The position numbers and the translations under genes were made by a program. From Nicotiana tabacum (lineage: Eukaryota; Streptophyta; Magnoliopsida; Solanales; Solanaceae), in the NCBI RefSeq assembly GCF_000715075.1, contig NC_134100.1, positions 30,672,042-30,736,041 on the forward strand: DNA of 64,000 nt, written 5' to 3'. Of the stretch, positions 49,478 to 60,201 are shown piece after piece (the first letter of the stretch is position 1; each line of letters begins with the position of its first letter). The notes beneath the pieces are model-generated. The model worked only from the letters and a program-made list of their open reading frames with translations, searched no databases and was not told the origin of the DNA.

Positions 49478-50910
49478 TTTCTTTAAGGCTTTTACCATTT
49501 CATGCTATTTGTGAATTTATGCTTCCTTGAATGTCTTTAATGCCTTTAAGTATTTATTTTGCTCTCTTACTTCAAAAACTGACTTGGCTCTTCATTTCTT
49601 CTCTTTATTTCTCTTAATGCTTTCTTTTACAGCTTTCCTTTAATACTATTGTAATTTTGAGCAATTATTGTAATTATTACCTTATGAATGTGCAAATACA
49701 TGACAATTTGTTTAATTATTGTAACTGCATATTCAACATCATGTTCTACTCGTGCCAAACAAAATACCATAGCAACGCTTATAATTAGTGGTTGCGCCCT
49801 TCCGATATTATTACCCCCTAAATTTAGCAAAGGCGTATTTGCGGTAAAACCAGTCGATTAACGGTGTAGTCGACGGTTCCGTGCATTTCCCTCTTGAGTT
49901 GTCCGCTCAAGGGTACCAGTCTAATACCCCATAGAAACCCTACTCTGTTTAATTGTGCATGCATTACTGTCAAAACCTAGCCAAGTCAGTTACGTTGTCC
50001 ACATAATGACTCTTTAAGATAGCCTTATCCAAAGTCCACTAGGTTTCCTTGGAACCCAAACGGACATTACCACATTCTGTGCATTTATTTGGAGAACTAA
50101 ATGTTGCTTATGCCAATTATTGGTATTTAATAGTCGAGTCTGGTGGGGGTAAGGGCCTAACCCTTTTGTCTTGCAGAAAAATGAAGAACGAGGTCCCCAA
50201 CTTTGGCGTAGTTAGCATACCCTCACTTTTGCTTGACTGGTGGAGGAGTCTTCCATCAAATGACCAAATCAACGAGTGGAAGGAGAGGACCACCAAAGCT
50301 AGCGAAAAGATGCAATATCTGTAGTACAGTCTACTAAATTTGAAGAGAGAGTGAGGAAGAGAGTCACCGACTGCCAGAACGCTGAAGGAAATGAAGGAGA
50401 ACACATGGCAAAGGCATTTCTACTGGTGAACCTACGCGAGCTGGAGGATTTGATTAACGAGAGCATTCAACCTGAGGAAGGTCCTTGTGGGACCAAATAG
50501 ATAGGAATTTTCTTTTTTACTTTATGAAATGTAATAAGGCCAATGGCCACTAGTGACATTTTATTCCTTGTTATTTAGTGTCGTTTTAGGATTCGTCTAC
50601 TTTTTATCAATAAAATGAGGCATTTAGCATTCTAAGTTATCCAAATCAACTTGTCGCTAGGCCTACCTCAGGCACAACGAGTCTCCCAAATTAGGACACG
50701 GTTTATATTCTCGCACTATATGTTTAAATATCGCAACATCTTTTCCTTATAATCCGCACTAACTTGCTACCTTTTTGTTTTTATTTTTGTTTTATTCCCC
50801 TCCCCAAAGGTTAGTCCGTGCACTCTAGCATCGTCATCATACTCCACAACATCCAAGGGCCATCCACCCACTCCTCCTCCTAGTCCCGTCAGAAACAGGA
50901 ACAAGGGAAA
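49478..50910 (+). other. Tat leader with a possible upstream reading region
   Basis: This is mostly non-coding. A stretch at 50160-50324 reads KMKNEVPNFGVVSIPSLLLD and WWRSLPSNDQ, and in another frame 50336-50500 reads KFEERVRKRVTDCQN ... LRELEDLINESIQPEEG, which looks coding (helical, charged). Ogre and some Tat elements carry an extra reading region before gag; this may be its remnant, but I cannot identify a domain. Confidence 0.4.
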
Positions 50911-52623
50911 ATGGAAGATTTGAGCAATATCAGGAAGGAAAACTCGGTTGAACGGGTAGAAATCACTCAGGGTACTCATGTCTCTAAAGAAGGTGCATCC
51001 CAACTCGAGCAGAAACTGCTGAAATTTCAAGAGAAAGTTGATCAAGTCCAGAATTTGGCAAGCTTGTCGTTTTCCCTCACCACCCCAGATGTCAACTTTC
51101 CTCCACAAAACATCCCGAAACCACAAAACCATCCCGCTCCCCATCACCACTGTAACACTTGACACACTTCCAACAACACCCCGCTACTCATCCCTGAACC
51201 ACTGAAGTCCGCAAATGATCATCTCCACACTCACCATAACACCCCCATCTATGTGGAAACCATACCACACTCCATTCCACCCGCCTCAAGCACACCTGAG
51301 TCTGATGACAAAGACTACCTTATCAGGAACCTGGCCGCAGAACTCAAGAAGTTGACTAGCCAAGTTCAGGGTGTTGAAGGAAGCAAGGGAATCAAGGGAT
51401 TGAACTATGAAGACCTCTGCATACAACCAGATGTCGAACTGCTCGAGGGGTACAAACCTCCTAAGTTCGAAAGGTTTGATGGTATAGAGGATCCCAGAGT
51501 CCATTTAAGGACATACTATGACAAGCTGGTCAGAGTAGGGAAGGACAAAAAGAGTCGCATGAAGATTTTTATGAGAAGTCTAAAAGGAGATGCTCTGTCT
51601 TGGTACATTAGCTAAGACCCGAAAAAAGTGGTCGAATTGGGTAAGTATGGTGTCCGATTTCATGGACAGGTTCAGGTTCAACACAGAGAATGTGCCAGAT
51701 GTGTTCTACATCCAGAACCTAAAGAAGAAACCTACAGAGACTTTCTGCGAGTATGCCACTCATTGGAGATCAGAAGCTGCTAAGGTCAGACTGGCTTTAG
51801 AAGAAGAACAAATGAACAGGTTTTTCGTCCGAGCTCAAGACCCACAGTACTATGAAAGGTTAATGTTGATTGAAAGCCAAAAATTTTCCGACATCATCAA
51901 GCTGGGGGAGAGGATCGAGGAAGGTATCAAAAGTGGCATGGTCACACACCTTGAAGCTTTGCAGGCTACCAACAAGGCTCTACAGTATGGTGGCACATCC
52001 AAGAAGAGGGACGTGAGCGCCGTGATGGTTGCACAGAGAACCAAATCCCCTATCAAATACCAATCATGTCCGATGTCTCCACTCACATATCAACCTACCC
52101 CAAATTACCAAGCACCCTCGCCCTCTTACCAAGCTCCACCACCTACTTACCAATCACCTCCACCACCCACATATCAACCTACTTCACCCAGATACTACCA
52201 ACCCGCACACGTCTACCAAGCCTACAACACCCAACAAGCCCACTATCAATCACCTCCCCCTCGCCAAAACTTTCCTAGACCCCGACCGAATTTCGACGCA
52301 GACCTCCCAAACAGTATACCGCCATTGCCGAACCAATTGAATAGCTGTATGAAAGGCTCAAAGCTACTGGTTATGTCACCCCTATCCCTTCCATAATGCC
52401 CGAAAACCCCTCCCAATGGGTCAACCCAAACAAAACTTGTGTATACCATTCCGGCATGAAAGGGCATACAATTGATGAGTGGCACTCTCTGAAGGATAAG
52501 ATCCAAGCTTTGATTGACAACAAGATCATCGTGGCAAAAGAGCCTGCTCTGAACATCCGCAACAACCCTCTACCAGACCATAAGGGTGGAGGCGTTCACA
52601 TGATTGAGATAGAGGATGATTGA
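50911..52623 (+). pseudogene. Tat gag, broken
   Basis: The N-terminal part (MEDLSNIRKENSVERVEITQ) is helical and ends at a stop at 51160-51162. The main capsid part runs 51253-51615 with YKPPKFERFDGIEDPRVHLR and MRSLKGDALSWYIS, typical of Tat gag. A frame change near 51600 leads to 51650-52396 with RFRFNTENVPDVFYIQ and FCEYATHWRSEAAKV. A strongly Pro/Tyr/Gln-rich segment (52060-52290, PTYQ/SYQAPPP words) follows. The last piece (52396-52623) has a zinc-knuckle-like CVYHSGMKGHTIDEW whose final Cys is Trp. Separate frames mean no full product. Confidence 0.85.
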
Positions 52624-53600
52624 GACCCCAAAGGATCGATCAGATTAATCGCAGAAGGTGACGAGCCAAAGAAATCAACAGTCACCCTTAACCCAATTGT
52701 GGTCCAGATTCAACCTTCTAGGGACGCCGAGGTGAATATGTCTATACCACTTCAGTTTGAAGCACCACCCCCTTCAAAGACGCCAACACCAATTGAGGTC
52801 GAGTTTGGGTCCCCAAATGCACTTGTACCATTTGAGGTTGCTGTATTAAGGCAAGGGTGCCCATTCCGGTAGCAATGACAGTCGTAACACCATTACACAC
52901 AAAGGCCATCCCTTGGGATTACATAGCCGAGGCAAGAAGGAAAGGGAAAGCTAAATTCAGGGAAATAGTTGCGGCACAGGGTATGACAAGAACCGGCAGG
53001 GTTTATACTCTAGAGCATTTAGCTGAGTCGAGTAAGCAGGCCCATGGACGGCCAACCATAACTGAAACTAGGCCCGATGAACTCTAGAGGAAGACACAAG
53101 CCAAAGAGCATTCAGCCATTGATCAACTGAACAAAACACCGGCACAGATCTCTATCTTAGCTTTGCTACAAAGTTCTGATGCACATAAGAATGCTCTGTT
53201 AAAAGTACTGAGTGAGTCATATGTACCAAGAAATATCACTGGAGGAGAGATGGCAAACATGGTGGGCAGGTATTGGAGAGTCAGAAGATCACTTTACATG
53301 AAGATGAGTTGCAACCAGAAGGACTGAGCCACAACAAGGCGTTACACATTACCGTGCAATGCAAGGATTATTTTATCACCAGGGTCCTGATCGATGGAGG
53401 GTCCAGCCTCAACATTTGTCTACTAGTAACACTCAGAACATTAGGGAAAGGGCTGCATGATATCATAGACGGGCCATTAACGTCAAAGCCTTCGACGGTT
53501 CCCAGAGGTCCACTATTGGGGAAATCAGACTAAGTTTACAGATGGGTCCTACTAGGTTTGATGTCGACTTTCAAGTAATAGATGTGCCAACATCTTACAA
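52624..53600 (+). pseudogene. Tat protease region, broken
   Basis: A linker (52857-53087) is followed by a protease with HNKALHITVQCKDYFITRVL and then IDGGSSLNICLL (about 53390-53430). D-G-G-S-S takes the place of the D-S/T-G active site and is usual in Tat. The frame changes near 53480 and resumes in another frame with FDVDFQVIDVPTSYNFLLGR (53560-53622). Stops lie at 52621, 53085 and 53326 in one or other frame. Confidence 0.8.
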
Positions 53601-53857
53601 CTTTCTCTTGGGACGACTATAGATTCATGACGTTGGAGTTGTAGCATCAACCCTACATCAGGCAGTGAAATTTGAGTGGAATCACCAAGAGGTGATCATC
53701 CACGACGACGGTAGAAATCCCATATTTAGTCGCCAGACCATCCCAGCGATCGGAGGAAGAAGGAAGATAGGCGGAGAAGCCTATCACCACATCGAGCGAG
53801 TCAACACCGTTGACAAGGATAAATAGTAGGACAACAAAATCGAAAGCATAAGGAACT

Positions 53858-53958
53858 GGTGTGGATATGAGCCAGGCAAGGGACTTGGCAAGAACCTCCA
53901 AGGAATCGCTAAGCCTGTCAAGCTGAAGAAACATGGTACCACTTTCGGTCTGGGATAC
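53858..53958 (+). other. G-patch-like segment between protease and RT
   Basis: The translation WCGYEPGKGLGKNLQGIAKP, about 10 more residues and then GLGYEYTW fits the G-patch pattern: aromatic, then G-x-x-x-G-x-G-L-G, a G-I-x-x-P turn and a late G-L-G. G-patch modules bind nucleic acid or RNA helicases and occur after protease in some retroviruses. In this element it lies between protease and RT. A TAG at 53824-53826 precedes it in frame. Match is by eye. Confidence 0.65.
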
Positions 53959-54473
53959 GAGTACACCTGGAAAGAGTTCAATAAATGGTCGTTGCCATGG
54001 CGCGGGCCTTATTATCCACTAGAGCATCCGATACCTTGCTTGGGGCAGATTTTCTAGCCAGCTGATATTATATATGGGTCAAAAGAAGAGGAAGCACTGG
54101 CAGCGATGAGGGATTTGTTTTTGGAAGAGGATGACATGGATTGATGTGTCATTTTCGAGGAGGAGGGAGAGGAAGGCCCTTCCATACAAGCCATGAGCCG
54201 AGGAGCGCGCATCAACAATTGGTCCATCAGAACCACCAGAGCCCGGAAAGCCTCGGGGGTAGCAAGGCCGAACAAGCATCATGCACTTTTTTCATTTTTT
54301 ACTAGTTGACTTTCCTTTTGCTTTTTAATTTCGCAATAAGATCTTCAATGTTCAAAACAGTTATTGAATTTTCAAAGCATTTCAATTTTTTCTTATGAAT
54401 CTTACTCTTATTACTTTCTCTCATTTACTTTATTTACAGTATTACTATTACTTATCTTGATGAACCAACGACT

Positions 54474-55574
54474 GTGACATGTAACGAGACAATGCGACAA
54501 ACGGACTCAGAGGAAGATGACATACCAAAAGAGGTTGTTAAAGAGGTTGAGGATTTTGAGAACAGACCTAAGTCCAACCTGGACGAGAGCGAGATTGTTA
54601 AACTAGGAGATGTAGAAAATGTCAAAGAAACTCGGATCAGCGTTCATTTGTCACCGGCAGAAAAGGAAGAATACATAGAATTTCTGTAGGAATATGAGGA
54701 CATATTCGCCAAGTCGTATGATGACATGACTGGTTTGAGTACATCTATTATGGAACACAAGCTGCCAACTGATCCGACATGCCCACCAATAAAGCAGAAG
54801 CTCAGGAAGTTCAAGCCTGACATGAGTTTGAAAATCAAGGAAGAAGTCACCAAGCAAGTCAAAGCTAAGGTTCTCAGAGTAGTAGAGTATTCAACATGGT
54901 TAGCTAACAGCGTGCCAGTACCAAAGAAGGACAGGAAGGTCATAGTCTGTGTCGACTACTGGGACCTCAACCGGGCCAGTCCCAAAGACGACTTCCCCCT
55001 GCCAAACATACACATTCTAATTGACAATTATGCTAAGCACGAGCTGTAGTCGTTTGTTGATTGTTTTGCTGGGTATCATCAGATCTGGATGGATGAAGAA
55101 GATGTTGATAAAACGACCTTCATTACACCGTGGGGAATGTATTGTTACAAGATGATGTCGTTTGGGTTAAAGAATGCTCTGGCCACCTACATGAGGGCCA
55201 TGACTACCATTTTCCATGATATGATACATAAGGAGATCGAGGTATATGTAGATGACGTCATCATCAAGTCCAAGAAAGTCACTGATCACATGGAAGATTT
55301 GAGGAAGTTCTTCAATAGACTAAGAAGGTACAACTTGAAGCTGAATCCCGCAAAATGTGCATTCGGCGTTCCTGCCAGAAAACTATTAGGGTTCATTGTG
55401 GGTCGCCGAGGAATAGAATTGAATTCATCAAAGGTCAAAGCCATTCAAGAGTTGCCACCGCCAAAGAACAAGAAGGACGTAATGAGTTTCATAGCACAAT
55501 CTACTGTTATCTGTGAGCCAATCTTTAAGATGTTGAAGAAGGACGTCGCTGCCAAATGTACTAATGACTGTTAA
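54474..55574 (+). pseudogene. Tat reverse transcriptase, broken
   Basis: The linker (MTCNETMRQTDSEEDDIPKE) and an acidic lead are followed by ISVHLSPAEKEEYIEFL, a stop (54687-54689), and RT fingers with DLNRASPKDDFPLPNIH. A stop follows at 55047-55049, then FAGYHQIWMDEEDVDKTTF, KMMSFGLKNALATYMRAM, and the catalytic box VYVDDVIIKSK (about 55236-55265). The thumb reads AKCAFGVPARKLLGFIVGRRGIE. At MSFIAQSTVICEP (55482-55520) about ten residues normally found in the family are absent, so a short in-frame deletion is likely. Confidence 0.9.
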
Positions 55575-56396
55575 AAAGCCTTCGACAGAATCAAGGAGTA
55601 CTTGTCCACACCGCCATTCTTGGTCCCGACCTAGCCTGGCAGACCTCTATTGCTCTACCTTACAGTATTGGATGGAGCATTCGGTTGTGTTCTGGGGCAA
55701 CATGATGAAACAGGAAAGAATGAGTAGGCCATCTATTATCTCAGTAAGAAGTTTAGCCCATATGAGGCACGGTATTTTCTGTTGGAACGCACCTGTTGTG
55801 CTCTGACTTCGGTAGCCCAGAAGTTGAGGCACTATTTCTGTGCCTACTCTACATACCTCATATCCAGAATGGATTCGTTGAAGTACATCTTTCAAAAGCC
55901 CATGCCCACTGGCAAGCTGGCCAAATGGCAGATTCTGTTAAGTGAATTTGAAATTGTCTATGTGACTCAGAAAGTAGTCAAGGGACAGGCATTGGCGGAT
56001 CATCTTGCTGAAAATCCTGTGGACGGAGAATACGAACCCCTAGAAATGTATTTTCCTGACGAGGAGGTATCCTTCATAGGAGAAGACATTGCAGAATCCT
56101 ATGATGGTTGGAGAATGTTTTTCGACGGAGCAGCAAATCTCAAAGGAGTTGGCATAGGAGCAGTTCTAGTATCAGAAATCGGTCAGCATTATCCGGTGTC
56201 TGCCAAACTCAGGTTCCCGTGCACCAACAACACAGCCAAGTACGAAGCCTGCATCTTGGGACTCAAGAAGGCCATTGACATGAACAACCAAGAGTTGATA
56301 GTAATCGGGGATTCAGACTTGCTTATACATCAGGTCCGAGAAGAATGGGCAACTAAGAACTCCAAGATACTCTCGTATTTGCATCATGTATAGGAG
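55575..56396 (+). pseudogene. Tat RNase H and second (archaeal-type) RNase H
   Basis: The first RNase H is frame-shifted (55575-55800) and recovers as LRHYFCAYSTYLISRMDSLKY and VTQKVVKGQALADHLAENPV, the usual domain end. The second domain (about 56100-56393) reads WRMFFDGAANLKGVGIGAVL, then NNTAKYEACILGLKKAIDM and VIGDSDLLIHQV: the D, E and D of an archaeal-like RNase H are present. Having two RNase H domains in a row is diagnostic of the Tat lineage. A TAG at 56391-56393 ends the frame. Confidence 0.88.
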
Positions 56397-57780
56397 TTGA
56401 GGAAGAGGTTCAAAAAGACAGAGTTCTGGCATGTTCCCGGAGTCCAGAATGAGTTTGCCGATGCATTGGCTACCCTATCATCTATGATTCAGCATCCAGA
56501 TAAGAACTTCATTGATACTATTCCGGTAAAGATTCATGATCAGCCAGCTTACTATGCTTATGTCGAGGAAGAAGCGGACGGAAAACCTTGGTTTCATGAT
56601 ATCAAGGAATACCTGGCAAAAGGAAAATACCCAGAGCTTGCCAACACCACTCAGAAGCGCACACTTCGGAGGTTATCTAACCATTTCTTTCACAGCGGAG
56701 GAATCCTGTATAAGAGGATTCCTAATTTGGGATTATTAAGGTGTGTTGGTGCAAGGGAAGCATCCAGGCTACTAGAGGAAATCCATGTTGGGACCTACGG
56801 TCCACATATGAACGGTTTTTCCTTAGCCAAGAAGATACTCCGAGCTGGTTATTTTTGGATGACTATGGAAACGGACTGCATCCAGTATGTCCGAAAGTGC
56901 CATCGTTGTTAGATACATGCAGACATGATAAAGGTGCCCCCAAATGAGCTTAATACAACAAGCTCGTCGTGGCCGTTCGCCGCTTGGGGAATGGATGTCA
57001 TCGGACCTATCGAGCCCACCACATCAAACGGGCACAGGTTCATTCTAGTGGCAATTGATTATTTCACCAAATGGGTTGAAACAGCATCATACAAAATAGT
57101 GACTAAGAAACTTGTGTCAGACTTTGTCCGCGACCGCATCAACAGTGATTTGATGAAATCCACATGTGAAACCTTCAAAGTCAAACACAAGAATACTACA
57201 ACTTACAGACCTCAGATGAATGTAGCCGTAGAAGCTGCCAACAAGAATATTAATAAGATACTAAGGAAAATGATAGAGAAGCATAACAGTGGCACGAGAA
57301 GCTCTCATTTGCTTTATTGGAATACTGCACCACAGTTCGCACATCAACTGGGGCAACTCCCTACATGTTGGTATATGGTACAGAAGAAGTCATACCCGCT
57401 GAGGTAGAAATTCCTTCCTTAAGGATCATACAGGAAGCAGAGCTCGACGACGCAGAATGGGTGAAGAGTCGTTACGAGCAACTAGCTCTTATAGACGGGA
57501 AGAGAACGAATGCAGTTTGTCACGGTCAGCTCTATCAGAATAGAATGTCCAGAGCCTTCAACAAAAGAGTCAAGTCGGGACAATTCACACAGGGGCAGTT
57601 GGTGTTAAAGAAATTTTTCCGCATCAAGAGGAAGCCAAAGGGAAATTCTCTCCCAACTGGCAGGGTCCGTACATGGTTCACCGGGTTCTAACAGGAGGAG
57701 CCCACATACTTGCAGAAATGGACGGAGAAGTTTGGCCAAAGCCGATCAATTCAGACGCAGTCAAGCGATACTATGTGTAA
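56397..57780 (+). pseudogene. Tat integrase with internal deletion
   Basis: The tail of the RNase H segment (EFADALATLSSMIQ) leads to the integrase zinc part: HVGTYGPHMNG and YVRKCHRC, then a stop (56910-56912). The core begins WPFAAWGMDVIGPIEPTTSN with the first catalytic Asp, and continues IDYFTKWVETASYKIVT. At DFVRDRINSDLMKSTCETF (about 57120-57175) the strand that should carry the second catalytic Asp is absent, an in-frame loss of roughly 20 residues. A degenerate Glu region (PQMNVAVEAANKNI) follows. Frame changes occur near 57310 and 57690. The region ends RYYV at a TAA (57778-57780). Confidence 0.88.
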
Positions 57781-58480
57781 CCTCTATGCTTTCTTTTATG
57801 ATGTAATTTGAACTGCGCCTGACCTGATTCCCGTTTAAGAGGGGATACGTAGGCAGCCCTATGGGTTCGGTCACAATTCAATAAAATTCCCATTCCCCCC
57901 GCTATTGGAAACTGGGGTAGAATTTTGAGGAGGACCCTCAACATTTCGAAGTAGATTCCAGCTATGTATCATTAACAGCCATCAGGAGCAGCAGTCTAGT
58001 AAATTGGGGCAGAATTTTGAGGAGGACCCTCAAAATTCCGGAGCAAGCGAAGTTGCAATGTCTTAAACCACGTCGCAGTCGTCGGTTCATCTAAAGAAAA
58101 TTATTCTTAATTATGCACTTATATTATGCTTTTACTAAATCATGCATGTTCATTACTAAAATTGCCTTGTTTAGCAACGCTACCCCAATGATACGTACAA
58201 TATCACCAAATCAAAGCCGAGCAGGTCAAACAAAGCCAGCGGGGATACGAACTAACTTTTCCCCCTTTACAAACTCACAATTTTTCTTTGGATACAGGCG
58301 CTTGAGTTGCAAAATCATCAAATATATTATACGCTTACTTATAAAGTTCAGGAGTACAACTTTCCGAACCGTTGCACTTGCTCGCAACTGCTATCCGCAC
58401 AGCAGTGTCCCAAGCAGGCACAATATCCCCAGCAATCACGATACTGCAATCCGCTATCAGCTAAGAAAACTCTATTGCCA
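57781..58480 (+). other. Non-coding segment after Tat integrase
   Basis: No gene is seen. A twice-repeated phrase (GGGGYAGAATTTTGAGGAGGACCCTCAA at about 57911 and 58006) and CA-rich sequence lead into the tandem arrays. Confidence 0.5.
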
Positions 58481-58489
58481 TTTGCCGTT

Positions 58490-59247
58490 TTTACCTCCAT
58501 CTACATTCTTTGCATTGCATAAGGCTACCATTCTGCCTTCCGAGACTAAGCTCTGTCTCCATCTGCATTCTCTGCATTGCATAAGGCTACCATTCTGCCT
58601 TCCGATGTTAAGCTCTACCTCCATCTGCATTTCGCTGCATTGCATAAGGCTACCATTATGCCTTCTGAGACTAAGCTTTGTCCCCATCTACATTTCCTGC
58701 ATTGCATAAGACTACCATTCTTCCTTTCGAGGTTAGGCTCTACCTCCATCTGCATTCTTTGCATTGCATAAGGCTACCATTCTGCCTTCCGAGACTAAGC
58801 TCTGTCTCCATCTCCATTTCCTGCATTGCATAAGACTACCATTCTGCCTTCCGAGGTTAAGCTCTACCTCCATTTGCATTTCACTGCATTGCATAAGCAT
58901 ACCATTCTACCTTTCGAGACTAAGCTCTGTCTCCATCTGCATTTCCTGCATTGTATAAGGCTACCATTCTTCCTTCCGATACTAAGCTCTGTCTCCATAT
59001 GCATTTCTTGCATTGCATAAGGCTACCATCCTGCCTTCCGGACTAAGCTCTATCTCCACCTACATTTCTTGCATTGCATAAGGCTACCATTCTGCCATCC
59101 GAGACTAAGCTCCGTCTCCATCTGCATTTCTTGCATTGCATAAGGCTACCATTCTACCTTCTGGAACTATGCTCTGTCTCCACCTGCATTTATTACATTG
59201 CATAAGGTTACCACTCAGCCTTTAGAGACTAAGCCCTGTCTCCACCT
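58490..59247 (+). repeat. Tandem array of a 62-base unit, about 12 copies
   Basis: Copies of TGCATTGCATAAGGCTACCA or its near variants start at 58511, 58573, 58636, 58698, 58760, 58822, 58885, 58947, 59009, 59070, 59132 and 59194, that is every 61-63 bases. Units differ at a few positions; alternate units carry GAGACTAAGCTCTGTCTCC or GAGGTTAAGCTCTACCTCC. Because 62 is not a multiple of three, the unit reads through all frames and makes the chance open frames on both strands seen here. Confidence 0.95.
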
Positions 59248-59592
59248 GCATGGCTGAAATATCGCCACTTTATTTATGCCTCGCATGGCTGAAATATCGC
59301 CACTTTATTTATGTCTCGCATGGATGAAAGATCGCCACTTTCATCTACATCTTGCACGGCTGAAATATCGCCACTTTTATTTTTCTTGCATGGCTGAAAT
59401 ATCGCCACTTTCTATTTACATCTTGCATCGGCTGAAATACCGCTACCTCGTTTACATTTTTGCATGGCTGAAATATCGCCACTTTCTATTTACATCTTGC
59501 ATCGGCTGAAATACCGCCACCTCATTTACATTTTTGCATTGGCTGAAGGATCACCACCTTCTGCATCTCATGGGCTGAAAGATCGCCAAATT
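59248..59592 (+). repeat. Second tandem array, about 33-40-base units
   Basis: About ten units contain GGCTGAAATATCGCCACTTT or variants (GGCTGAAATACCGCCACCTC, GGCTGAAAGATCGCC), with T-rich spacers of uneven length. It directly follows the 62-base array and shares its GCATGG/GCATTG junctions, so both may have come from one starting word. Confidence 0.9.
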
Positions 59593-60188
59593 TTCCGAAG
59601 GCATCATTGTTCGGAGGCACCATTTTCATAGCCCGAGAACGCCATGCCATGGCTTGAGGACCCCATTTTATCTTTTGCATGTCATTATTCAAAGGCATCA
59701 TAGCTCGGAGGCATCATCCTCATAGCCCGAGAGCATCATTTCATGGCCTGTGAATCCTTTATTATACGCTTCAAGGCCCAGGACGTCATGGTCTGAGGAC
59801 GTCATCTTAACCATCTAAAGACAGCATTCATGATCTAACGGGAACTTGCATCACGTTTAAAATTATGCACAATATATGTTCATATTGCTTATTTGTAGGT
59901 AAACCGGCTAGCAACAGCCATCTCAGCAGGAGCGATCTCGCTCCAGTTCCCATAGCCCCACTAGACTATAACCATCCACCCCAACCCGAATATCTCGTCC
60001 GTTCTTGAAAAAATCTCCGTCAACATATTCCGCCGATGGATCCTGAACTACATATGGCTTGATTCCTGTAAGACCAGGGATATCTAGGCAGCTCAGGAAC
60101 CAGAGCACGGTCATATTCTTCAAGCCGATTCATTCGGTTAAATTGGCCATCATATCTTTACCCGACAACTCTTTCATCCTTTCCGGGT
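59593..60188 (+). other. Imperfect repeats and spacer before the Tat polypurine tract
   Basis: Words such as GAGGCATCAT, AGCCCGAGA and GAGGACGTCAT recur from 59593 to about 59830 without a fixed period. The remainder is unassigned. A 9-base perfect stem (60156-60164 with 60184-60192) lies at the end. Confidence 0.6.
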
Positions 60189-60201
60189 AAAGAGGGGCAG
60201 T
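60189..60201 (+). other. Polypurine tract of the Tat element
   Basis: AAAGAGGGGCAGT immediately precedes the 3' LTR start TGTTGGTACCC. Confidence 0.8.

Noticed and set aside
58490..59247. Regularly spaced repeats as a CRISPR array
   Set aside because: The whole 62-base unit is repeated with no unique spacers, it lies inside a plant retrotransposon, and there are no cas genes.
58113..59509. Overlapping open frames on both strands as a repeat protein family
   Set aside because: They are the 62-base and 33-40-base DNA repeats read in successive frames. The same unit gives open frames on both strands, which real genes would not do.
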